In this document: positions 29,805 to 37,323 of the stretch, one piece after another
Layout: every line of letters begins with the position of its first letter
Numbering within the stretch: position 1 is the stretch's first letter
Source: Gilliamella sp. Lep-s35
GTDB lineage: Bacteria; Pseudomonadota; Gammaproteobacteria; Enterobacterales; Orbaceae
Direction: 5' to 3'
Length of the DNA stretch: 64,000 nucleotides
NCBI RefSeq assembly: GCF_009795845.1
Contig: NZ_WTEX01000010.1
Span: forward strand, 1 to 64,000
Translations under genes and position numbers: made by a program
The notes under the pieces: generated by a model
Databases searched by the model: none
What the model saw: only the letters and a program-made list of their open reading frames with translations
Told to the model about the DNA's origin: nothing

Positions 29805-30452
29805 TTATCCGTTAAACTCTTCAATGCTAATGATTTCGTAACAATTATTGGTTGTATCATATCGCAGTAATACTGCTTTATCTCCACGTTTAAATTGATA
29901 CGTTTTATTCCCTCTAACTTGTAAAATTAGTCCTGCTCCACCATCTTCATAAATTGCTTCTCCTTTTATTTCATTTACGATACTAGAACGTATTTCAACA
30001 ATTTGTCCCAATAGCGACTTGTAATCATTAGTTATACTTAGTTTTTTAAAGATAGGACGTATAGGTTTTATGACAAATGCAGTAAGGTAAACAGCGACAA
30101 TTAGCGCAATAACAAAAACGAATGCCCCAACAAGAAAATAAAATAAAATAAAATCATGTAAAGGTAAAATAAAGAGCCGAAAACAAAAATAAGTAATTGC
30201 CCATCCGAAAAAAGAAATTGAGGTGATAACTAATGTCATTGGCACTTCATTAAAACCAAACTTTAATAATAAACCACCAAACCCTGAAGAGGGCATATCA
30301 GCAGCTATATCATCTAAGTTAATTGCTATATCTAAGCAATCAATACTTAAAATACCAATTGCAGCAACTAACCAATACAGAACACAAAGTGTTAGTAAGG
30401 CGCTAAAGATAACAACGGGAAAAGAAAAAAATATCCCCCAGAAAAACTCCAT
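29805..30452 (-). CDS. yqiJ: YqiJ-like membrane protein with C-terminal OB fold (NfeD-like)
   Basis: The 215 residues resemble E. coli YqiJ (209), partner of flotillin YqiK. Hydrophobic helices are at about 5-35, 70-90 and 98-128; the C-terminal soluble part (about 145-215) has the alternating strands of an OB fold (GQIVEIRSSIVNEIKGEAIYEDGG). NfeD-type OB-fold membrane proteins are regular partners of SPFH proteins and are thought to assist their assembly. It is placed between the PspA-like gene and the flotillin gene, with spacers of 77 and 31 bp. Confidence 0.82.
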   Translation of the reverse strand: MEFFWGIFFSFPVVIFSALLTLCVLYWLVAAIGILSIDCLDIAINLDDIAADMPSSGFGGLLLKFGFNEVPMTLVITSISFFGWAITYFCFRLFILPLHDFILFYFLVGAFVFVIALIVAVYLTAFVIKPIRPIFKKLSITNDYKSLLGQIVEIRSSIVNEIKGEAIYEDGGAGLILQVRGNKTYQFKRGDKAVLLRYDTTNNCYEIISIEEFNG

Positions 30453-30529
30453 TATATTTCCTTCATATTCTAAATATCGTTATTATGAATATTTAATTAT
30501 TATATTTTTTTAATTTAAAATCTAACAAT

Positions 30530-31222
30530 TTAATTAACTTGTTTTTCTTTTAATCTGGCTAAAATTGTTTTAGCATCCTGATTGCTAGATTTGATTCCCG
30601 CTTCTTCAAGTTTTCTATCAAGTGAATCTTGGTTTTCAGATACTGCCAATTCTTTTTTAGCTTCAATAGTTGCAGCAGTTTTTTCTTGTCGTTTTTTTAT
30701 TCGCTCTAAAGAATCTAAGGCTGTTTGTAATTTTGTTGTAGAATTACCGTAACGTTGAGCAATTGCAGATTGTGCTTTTTGAACACTTTCTGTAGCTTTT
30801 ACAATATCTACTTGTTGTTTAAGATTACGAATATTAATTTCTGTTTGTGATATTGTTTGGCGTAAATTTTTTACATTTTCAGCAAAATATATTGCTTGTT
30901 CTTTTTGATTTTTACATTTAGTTTCAAGAGCAGAAAGCTTTTCAGCAACTTCTAAAGCTAAATTTTCATTATTATTTTCTAATGCTTTGATAGCATAATT
31001 TTCATACTCAGTAATTTCTGCCTGAGTTTTTTCAACTTCTTTATCTGCTAACTTTTGCTGAGCAAGTATGTTTGCTAATGATTCTTTAGCCTCTTTTAAT
31101 TCAGCATCTGCATCACGAATTTCTTGATCCAAGATGCGTAAAGCTTGCGTATCTATAATCGCTTCACCAGCCTCATTAACACCACCACGAAGTGCTGTAA
31201 CAAGTTTTTTGAAGATAACCAT
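30530..31222 (-). CDS. yjfJ: PspA/IM30-family membrane-remodelling protein (YjfJ-like)
   Basis: The 230-residue protein is almost entirely helical coiled coil, with the PspA/IM30 opening MVIFKKLVTALRGGVNEAGEAIID and the long DAELKEAKESLANILAQQK hairpin. PspA proteins belong to the ESCRT-III superfamily and polymerise on damaged membranes. The N-terminal amphipathic segment and the length match E. coli YjfJ rather than PspA itself, and no pspF, pspB or pspC is nearby. It begins 17 bp after the YjfI-like gene, so the pair is co-translated. The pairing yjfI-yjfJ is also seen in E. coli. Confidence 0.87.
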   Translation of the reverse strand: MVIFKKLVTALRGGVNEAGEAIIDTQALRILDQEIRDADAELKEAKESLANILAQQKLADKEVEKTQAEITEYENYAIKALENNNENLALEVAEKLSALETKCKNQKEQAIYFAENVKNLRQTISQTEINIRNLKQQVDIVKATESVQKAQSAIAQRYGNSTTKLQTALDSLERIKKRQEKTAATIEAKKELAVSENQDSLDRKLEEAGIKSSNQDAKTILARLKEKQVN

Positions 31223-31239
31223 TATAAATCTCCTTCTTA

Positions 31240-31896
31240 TTATCTATTTTGATTCAATTTGTTAAAGTTAATATGATGCTCATAAGCTTCGGTAGCTTTA
31301 ATAACATTATCCGATAAAGTTTCTAATTCATAAATAATGTTACTTAATAACGAAGAGGCACTCAATGCTCCGTACATAATATAATTTAATGAACCATCTC
31401 CTGTTTTTTCTATCGCAATTGTGGATAATGGAAAGAGTTTTCGAGTACATAGAACTTCTTCATTAAATTGACTCGGATGGGTAACAATATCAACTGGCCA
31501 AAGTAGTGCCTCAACAATTATTTGCAGATTGGAAACACTCAAAAATAAAGGAAGATCGCCATATTTATTCATAGTGATATGCAAACAAGCATCAACCCCA
31601 TCGATAATTTCAACACTGGCAAAGCCTTGATTGAATAATTCTGAATCATGCAAAGCCTGATAAAGATCGGTAATTGACCAAACTTCATTTTTTTTCATTT
31701 CATTGTTTCCCTGTTTCTTATTAACACTTGTGCTATTTATTATTGGTAGACGAAATTGTTTTTCAATTTCAAGTAATCTAGTTGTATTTTCCGGCAAAAT
31801 CCAAATTTCTTTTTTTATAAATCCTTGTTCACGTAAGCGTTGTCTATATTGTTGTTGATAAAATGCTGAGCTTTTAGGCTCTTTTGTCCTTTTCAT
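31240..31896 (-). CDS. yjfI: YjfI-like DUF2170 protein with basic N-terminal extension
   Basis: The C-terminal 150 residues (from about Met67) correspond to the DUF2170/YjfI family (WSITDLYQALHD, GVDACLHITMNKYGDLPLFLSVS, FPLSTIAIEK). The first 50 residues form a basic segment (YRQRLREQGFIKKEIWI then LPENTTRLLEIEKQF), resembling the strand-helix-helix pattern of ribbon-helix-helix DNA-binding domains. E. coli YjfI lacks an extension of this length. An AGGG ten bases before the internal ATG at 31698 could allow a short form. First gene of the operon; a 20-bp-arm inverted repeat lies 42 bp upstream. DNA binding is my inference. Confidence 0.78.
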   Translation of the reverse strand: MKRTKEPKSSAFYQQQYRQRLREQGFIKKEIWILPENTTRLLEIEKQFRLPIINSTSVNKKQGNNEMKKNEVWSITDLYQALHDSELFNQGFASVEIIDGVDACLHITMNKYGDLPLFLSVSNLQIIVEALLWPVDIVTHPSQFNEEVLCTRKLFPLSTIAIEKTGDGSLNYIMYGALSASSLLSNIIYELETLSDNVIKATEAYEHHINFNKLNQNR

Positions 31897-31938
31897 AGAT
31901 ACTTGGTATTTAACGTAATCATTAATATGGTCTATATT

Positions 31939-31985
31939 AACATAAAATAATTACATGTAAATATCACATGTAATTATTTTATGTT
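31939..31985. promoter_or_regulatory. Perfect inverted repeat upstream of the yjfI-pspA-flotillin-ATPase operon
   Basis: AACATAAAATAATTACATGT (31939-31958) is repeated perfectly in inverse orientation (31966-31985) around a seven-base spacer. Each arm also carries the six-base palindrome ACATGT, so there are two ATTACATGTRA-like half-operators. It begins 42 bp upstream of the first gene. There is no T-tract suited to termination, and the position fits an operator or promoter-overlapping regulatory site. No sigma-54 promoter motif, as used by the classical psp operon, is visible. Confidence 0.65.
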
Positions 31986-32052
31986 GAGTTAAATATAGAA
32001 ATAACTTGCATTATTCACAGTCATTTAAGCAACTATGATAATACATATACAT

Positions 32053-32068
32053 AAAAAGCTTGCTTTTT
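32053..32068 (-). terminator. Possible terminator of the amino-acid ABC transporter operon
   Basis: AAAAAG (32053-32058) pairs with CTTTTT (32063-32068) around CTTG, about 60 bp after the last permease gene. On the minus strand it is followed by ATGTATATG, so the U-tract is only the stem itself. Weak. The rest of 31897-32127 holds no gene. Confidence 0.35.
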
Positions 32069-32127
32069 ACGGGGAATGGGAATTCTCTTAATCATGAAAT
32101 GTAAATAACTTAGCATTTTCCTATATT

Positions 32128-32811
32128 TTATTTAAAACAAAATAATCGTAATTTTGGTAAAATCGAAACTGCAAAATCCAGTGATGCGCAGATAATAAAA
32201 TAAACAACAATCACAAATAAAAAGATCTCAGTTGAATAGACCATACTACGGTTATTAACTTGTGTTGCAATAAAAATAAATTCCGCCACTCCAACAATAT
32301 AGGCTAACGAAGTATCTTTAATGAGTGAAACCCATTGATTAACAAAAGAAGGCAACATCATTTTAAGGGCTTGAGGTAAGATGATAAATAAAATGACTTG
32401 CTTTTTATTCAACCCCAATGAAAACGCCGCTTGCCACTGTTCTTTAGCGACCGCAATCATACCAGCATGAACTGAATGACCAATATAAGCAGCACCAATA
32501 AGTGATAAAGAAAAAATTACAGTTGCAATAGCGGACACATCAATATTGAGTAGTACAGGCAAAAGAAAGTATGTCCAAAAAATAAGCATAATAACAGGTA
32601 TAGCTCTTAAAAAACCGAGCACTCCTACCAATAAATAACGTATTCCTCCTTTAAAAACAGTCAGTCCTATTCCTGCTAAAATACCCAAAAAGGTAGAAAA
32701 TAAAATGGCCAAAAAGCTCATTAGCAATGTTAAAAAAATGCCTCCAGGAAAGTTACCCCACATCATATAACTTAAATTATTATAAATAACTTCTAAACCT
32801 TTAAGTTCCAT
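32128..32811 (-). CDS. Amino-acid ABC transporter permease (second subunit)
   Basis: HisM/GltK-type inner-membrane permease of the polar amino-acid uptake family, 227 residues with five predicted helices. The cytoplasmic EAA loop is recognisable in AKEQWQAAFSLGLNKKQVILFIILPQALKMMLPS, the site that docks the transport ATPase. It starts 6 bp after the other permease gene, and both follow the binding-protein gene, giving the order SBP-permease-permease. No ATP-binding subunit gene follows; the next gene is yjfI. Substrate cannot be deduced beyond polar amino acids. Confidence 0.85.
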   Translation of the reverse strand: MELKGLEVIYNNLSYMMWGNFPGGIFLTLLMSFLAILFSTFLGILAGIGLTVFKGGIRYLLVGVLGFLRAIPVIMLIFWTYFLLPVLLNIDVSAIATVIFSLSLIGAAYIGHSVHAGMIAVAKEQWQAAFSLGLNKKQVILFIILPQALKMMLPSFVNQWVSLIKDTSLAYIVGVAEFIFIATQVNNRSMVYSTEIFLFVIVVYFIICASLDFAVSILPKLRLFCFK

Positions 32812-32817
32812 AAGTGG

Positions 32818-33543
32818 TTACACCTTACCTATTTGTAATCGTTTTGCTTGATAAATATTGCCTAAAGTGCCAACAATAATAATTGCCAAAATATACAATA
32901 AAGTGGCAATGGCAAAGTCTTGAAAGGTTTTTAATGATTCGGTTTCAACTTGACGCGATACATAAGAAAGCTCTAACACACCAATAGCCATCGTTAATGA
33001 CGAATTTTTGATGATATTCATATATTGGCCAATTAAAGAAGGAAAGGCAATACGAAAGCTTTGCGGCAAAATAACAAATCGCATACTTTGCCACCAAGTT
33101 AAGCCTAAAGCTAATGACGCTTGTTCTTGCCCTTGCCTAACGCCAGCAATGCCAGCTCTAAACTCTTCAGCAATAAACGCACTTGAATAACACGTCAATC
33201 CAATTAAGCCAATAATAAACTCAAACGATGGCATTTTCAGTGAAAAAAAGAACAACGAAATTTGCGGTTCATCAAATAACCATAATTTAAATTCAGCAGG
33301 TAATAAATTACCCACACCAAAATACCAAAAAAAGAGCTGAGGCAATAATGGAGAATAACGAAAAATTGCGTTATACCCCATTACGATGATTTGAATAATT
33401 TTAATTTTACTTTGTTGAGCAATAACCAGTAAAAAGCCCAATAATGTTGAAAAAATAATAGTAAGCAATGAGATAGCTAACGTAACTAAAAAACCATCCC
33501 ATAACCACCACAGATAACGGGGCTCAAGTAATTGCTCGAACAT
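32818..33543 (-). CDS. Amino-acid ABC transporter permease (first subunit)
   Basis: HisQ/GltJ-type permease, 241 residues, with five membrane helices and the EAA loop in GVRQGQEQASLALGLTWWQSMRFVILPQSFRIAFPS. It pairs with the adjacent permease to form a heterodimeric channel. MFEQLLEPRYLWWLWDGFLVTLAIS and the FRYSPLLPQLFFWYF block, a typical feature of glutamate/aspartate-type importers, are present. It begins 5 bp after the substrate-binding protein gene, so the three genes are tightly coupled. Confidence 0.87.
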   Translation of the reverse strand: MFEQLLEPRYLWWLWDGFLVTLAISLLTIIFSTLLGFLLVIAQQSKIKIIQIIVMGYNAIFRYSPLLPQLFFWYFGVGNLLPAEFKLWLFDEPQISLFFFSLKMPSFEFIIGLIGLTCYSSAFIAEEFRAGIAGVRQGQEQASLALGLTWWQSMRFVILPQSFRIAFPSLIGQYMNIIKNSSLTMAIGVLELSYVSRQVETESLKTFQDFAIATLLYILAIIIVGTLGNIYQAKRLQIGKV

Positions 33544-33548
33544 AACTC

Positions 33549-34376
33549 TTACTGACCTTTACCTATTTTAAAATCACCACGAGGCATTGCCGATGTAGTA
33601 TCAGGCCCAAACCAACGGTTATAAATGGTTATTGCTTCACCCTTTTCTTCAAGTGTTAATAAAATCTGATTCACTTTTTCTTTCAAGCGATCTTCGCCTT
33701 TTGGTATACCCACGGCTTGATATTCTTGGGTAATACTAAATGGTGAAATTTCAAATGCTGCACGTTGATCTTCAGGCACATTAGCCAATAAACCGATTAA
33801 TTTAGCATCATCTTGAGTAATTGCTTGCACAACACCATTGCGTAATGCCGCAAAGGCAAATGGTGTATCATCATAAGAAATCACTTTTGCTGTTGGGTAT
33901 TTTTCACGCAGTGTGATTTCCATAACCGTACCTTTATCGGCACCAATACGAAGTTTTTTTAAATCATCCGCTGATTTTAATACACCTTTTTTTGCTATAA
34001 ATTTTTGACCAGTTGCAAAATAAGGCAAACTAAAATCAACGGTTTTTGCTCTTTCATCTGTAACAGTAAAATTGGCAACAATTAAATCAGCTTTTTTAGA
34101 TGTTAATAATGGAATTCGATTAGCAGGATTAGTTGGGACTAGGTCAACTTTAACATTAAGAGCCTTGCCGATTTCATTTGCATAATCAACATCAAGACCA
34201 ACAACTTTATTGGTTTTTTCATCAATATATCCAAATGGCGGATTACTATCAAACACGGCTATTTTAATTTCGCCCCGTTTTTCAATGTCATCAAGGCGAT
34301 CTGCATAAGCAGAATTGGCGCCTAGCAAACTACCTATTAATGCGACCACGGTTAGTGATTTAGTCAACAATTTCAT
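33549..34376 (-). CDS. Periplasmic amino-acid-binding protein (SBP family 3)
   Basis: The 275-residue protein has a clear Sec signal peptide (MKLLTKSLTVVALIGSLLG, cleaved after SAYA at about residue 26). The mature part is a family-3 solute-binding protein: IKIAVFDSNPPFGYID, the KVVGLDVDYANEIGKAL motif, ADLIVANFTVTDERAKTVDFSLPY and DDTPFAFAALRNG. The arginine of TDERAKTV is the usual carboxylate contact. These features fit a polar amino-acid (Glu/Asp/Gln/Cys-type) binder; I cannot choose among them. First gene of the SBP-permease-permease operon. Confidence 0.88.
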   Translation of the reverse strand: MKLLTKSLTVVALIGSLLGANSAYADRLDDIEKRGEIKIAVFDSNPPFGYIDEKTNKVVGLDVDYANEIGKALNVKVDLVPTNPANRIPLLTSKKADLIVANFTVTDERAKTVDFSLPYFATGQKFIAKKGVLKSADDLKKLRIGADKGTVMEITLREKYPTAKVISYDDTPFAFAALRNGVVQAITQDDAKLIGLLANVPEDQRAAFEISPFSITQEYQAVGIPKGEDRLKEKVNQILLTLEEKGEAITIYNRWFGPDTTSAMPRGDFKIGKGQ

Positions 34377-34487
34377 TCTGATTCCCCCTAATTAAAGGTT
34401 ATTTTATTTTCAGTTAAAGTCTAACAACAAAGAATCAAATGAATAAATAACTAATACTCACATGCTTATAACTTACAGTTATATATA

Positions 34488-34910
34488 TTACCCTACTATC
34501 TCATTATCTATAAAAAAGTAAGCGATTTCTCTTTCTGCCGAAAGTAGAGAGTCTGAACCATGTACAGAGTTTTCGGTTGTATTATCAGCAAAATCTGCCC
34601 GCAAAGTGCCTGCGGTCGCTTTAGACAAATCAGAAGATCCCATTAAGTCTCGATAACGTTTAACCGCATTTTCACCCTCAAGAACCAAAACAACGATAGG
34701 ATCTGATGTCATAAAATTAACCAATTTATCAAAAAACGGTTTTCCTTGATGCTCAGCATAAAAGCCTTCTGCTTGTTTTGGCGTTAATTTAAGCATTTTT
34801 AGCGCAACAACATTAAGTTTTGCTTGGTTGATACGCGTGATTATTTCACCAATCAACTGCTTTTTAACTGCATTTGGTTTAATAATAGATAATGTTCGTT
34901 CAATAGCCAT
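34488..34910 (-). CDS. ndk: Nucleoside diphosphate kinase
   Basis: Transfers the gamma phosphate from ATP to nucleoside diphosphates through a phosphohistidine. The catalytic histidine is H117 in NSVHGSDS, and the N-terminal [12 protein letters not shown] and the GTLRADF segment are conserved. Length is 140 (143 in E. coli). It lies 15 bp after pbpC on the same strand, reproducing the E. coli order yfhM-pbpC-ndk. Confidence 0.97.
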   Translation of the reverse strand: MAIERTLSIIKPNAVKKQLIGEIITRINQAKLNVVALKMLKLTPKQAEGFYAEHQGKPFFDKLVNFMTSDPIVVLVLEGENAVKRYRDLMGSSDLSKATAGTLRADFADNTTENSVHGSDSLLSAEREIAYFFIDNEIVG

Positions 34911-34925
34911 ATATTTTTATTCTCG

Positions 34926-37223
34926 TTAATCTAATGTAAATGTTATGCGAGCAATCTGCCCACCTTTATCCAATAATAATAAATAGTGTAAGCCTTTTTT
35001 TGATACTGTAATTGACACTTTTTCATCATTAACTGATTTTGCTATAAGGTCACCATCTAAGAACCACCATTTATCGCCAGCATCGCCTTGTGGGGTTAAA
35101 TCAATCGTTACTTGTTGTTGTCCAGGTAAACTTCTAACAAGTTGCTTATCAAGTAATCCTACAATAGATAATGAAGCAAAAACATCCTTACCAAATGCAG
35201 GGCAACGTATATCAATAGGTGGTAATAACATTTGCCTACGTTCTTTAGGTAAAAGCCAATTTTCTAATGCTATCGGCCATAAGGCAATTTTTTTTTCATG
35301 AGCATTTTTACAATCTGCAGCTACCCGTTCTCCTTGTTCATTAACCCAAATCGTTACCCACCCCGAACGATAAAGGTTGTTATTTAACACAGATAAAGTA
35401 TCAAGTGTTGGTGGTATCATGTTATTAAGTATCCATGCTGTTTTTTGACGATGACAATTTTCATCCGTTGCAGCTAAAACTTGACCTGATGGCCAACAAA
35501 TTTTTTCAGAAGTAACTGTACTAGGTTGATTAAAAATAGGTAACGAGCGATTTAGTCGTCGCTCTTTATTGAGCAACAAAGCATTAACTTGTTGTAAAAT
35601 TGGCACAGCAGTAACGCTACCATATTGTCCAACAACAGGAGTTCCATCAGGACGACCTACCCATATTCCTATTAAATAGCGAGGGTTAACACCAATTGCC
35701 CACGCATCACGATAGCCATAGCTAGTTCCTGTTTTGTAAGCAAGTAAATTATTATTGATTAACATTTGTTTAGTTATCCACGCACTACCTTCAGAAATGA
35801 AGCTCTTACTAACTAAGGGCTCATCTTGTATGAACCGCAAAGGGCTTACTTTACCATGTCTAGCAAACGCGCTATATGCACTGACTAGATTATCCATTCT
35901 TAGTGAAGTGCCTCCTAAAATATATGAAATATTTGGCATATTACCTGCTGATGCTAATGGTAAACCGACACTAGTAAGCTTACTTGTAAAGCGTTTAGGT
36001 CCATATAATTCAATTAACTGCACTGCCGGTAAGTTTAACGATTTACTCAACGCCTCAGAAGCACTGACAGGTCCATAAAAATCTTCATCAAAATTTGTGG
36101 GACGATAATCAGACTCGATACGGGGAACATCTTGCAGTAATGATTCGGAATGAATCATTCCCTCGTCAATAGCAAGGGCATAAATAAATGGTTTTAATGT
36201 TGATCCAGGAGAACGAAGTGATCTTATCATATCAACTTGACCAAATCGTTCATTGTCATTGAAATCAGCTGACCCGACATAACCTTTTACTGACATGTCA
36301 GTATGATCAACAATTAAAATCGCCAATGATGTTTTTGGTGGTAATTGATTTTTACGGTTAGCAGCAATATCTTCAAGTGCATATTGAAGAGATGAATCAA
36401 TTGTTGAATGAATAATATTAGTATCTGGATATTGTTGACTTAATCGCTGTGCTAACAAAGGCGCTAGTTGGGGGGCTTTTCGTCGATAAACCCAAATTTC
36501 ATCTTTACGAATTTGCTCAATAATATCAGATGACCACACTTGGTTTTCAGATAAGCGATCTAATACTTTATCTCTAGCCTGTTTAGCTCGTTCAGGATAT
36601 CTATCTGGGCGTAATCGACTTGGTGCTTGTGGTAAAACCGCAAGTAATACAGCTTCACTACGAGTTAACTTATTAGGTTTTTTACCAAAATATGACCAAC
36701 TGGCTGCTCCAAGCCCTTCTATTGTGCCTCCATAAGGGGCATGGTTGATATATAAGGTTAAAATTTCATCTTTGCTAAAATGCCATTCTAATTGTAGTGT
36801 TCTAAATATTTGCTTTAATTTTCCAAGCATAGTGCGGTCGTGATGGTCAAGCAGTCTGGCAACTTGCATCGAAAGAGTACTTCCACCCGAGATAATTCTA
36901 TTATTGGTAATATTTTGAAAAGCAGCTCGTAGCAAAGAAATAGGATTAATACCTACATGATCGTAAAAATAGCGATCTTCATAATTTAATAATGCATCAA
37001 TATAGTATTTTGGAACTTCGTCTAATTTAACAGGGTAACGCCAAATACCATTTTCATCAGCAAATCGCCAAAGTGGTGTTTCATCTTGTGCTATGATAGT
37101 TTGCGTTGTTTTACTTTTTTTAACCGATAGCGGAAAAAGAAAATCAGCAACTAAAAAACAAGCAAACAAACCAAGCATAAAGCAAAGTAAAAATATCATA
37201 ATTTTGCTAAGGAATTTTTTCAT
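34926..37223 (-). CDS. pbpC: Penicillin-binding protein 1C
   Basis: Bifunctional class A PBP anchored by one N-terminal helix (about 7-30). The glycosyltransferase-51 domain is seen in NYEDRYFYDHVGINPISLLRAA and GGSTLSMQVARLL; the transpeptidase domain has the SxxK motif in SPGSTLKPF, SKSLN as SxN and KTGTS. The C-terminal BiPBP domain with cysteines (CWPSGQVLAATDENC) is also present. 765 residues (E. coli 770). It is partnered with yfhM upstream: in E. coli the macroglobulin and PBP1C are thought to cooperate in periplasmic defence and repair. Confidence 0.95.
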   Translation of the reverse strand: MKKFLSKIMIFLLCFMLGLFACFLVADFLFPLSVKKSKTTQTIIAQDETPLWRFADENGIWRYPVKLDEVPKYYIDALLNYEDRYFYDHVGINPISLLRAAFQNITNNRIISGGSTLSMQVARLLDHHDRTMLGKLKQIFRTLQLEWHFSKDEILTLYINHAPYGGTIEGLGAASWSYFGKKPNKLTRSEAVLLAVLPQAPSRLRPDRYPERAKQARDKVLDRLSENQVWSSDIIEQIRKDEIWVYRRKAPQLAPLLAQRLSQQYPDTNIIHSTIDSSLQYALEDIAANRKNQLPPKTSLAILIVDHTDMSVKGYVGSADFNDNERFGQVDMIRSLRSPGSTLKPFIYALAIDEGMIHSESLLQDVPRIESDYRPTNFDEDFYGPVSASEALSKSLNLPAVQLIELYGPKRFTSKLTSVGLPLASAGNMPNISYILGGTSLRMDNLVSAYSAFARHGKVSPLRFIQDEPLVSKSFISEGSAWITKQMLINNNLLAYKTGTSYGYRDAWAIGVNPRYLIGIWVGRPDGTPVVGQYGSVTAVPILQQVNALLLNKERRLNRSLPIFNQPSTVTSEKICWPSGQVLAATDENCHRQKTAWILNNMIPPTLDTLSVLNNNLYRSGWVTIWVNEQGERVAADCKNAHEKKIALWPIALENWLLPKERRQMLLPPIDIRCPAFGKDVFASLSIVGLLDKQLVRSLPGQQQVTIDLTPQGDAGDKWWFLDGDLIAKSVNDEKVSITVSKKGLHYLLLLDKGGQIARITFTLD

Positions 37224-37271
37224 GATGCGCTAATGCTTTAGATTGGCAATTACATTTTAATCATAAACAAA

Positions 37272-37295
37272 CCGCCAACACCCATCGGTTGGCGG
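37272..37295 (-). terminator. Hairpin terminator between yfhM and pbpC
   Basis: CCGCCAAC (37272-37279) and GTTGGCGG (37288-37295) form an 8-bp GC-rich stem with an eight-base loop. On the minus strand it is followed by TTTGTTTATG. It lies just after yfhM and may be a partial terminator that lowers pbpC-ndk expression relative to yfhM. Confidence 0.65.
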
Positions 37296-37323
37296 AAAAT
37301 TAAATTTATGTCAACATAAGTTA

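Noticed and set aside
31986-32127. Sigma-54 promoter for the PspA-like operon
   Set aside because: No TGGCAC-N5-TTGC-type element is seen and no pspF lies nearby.
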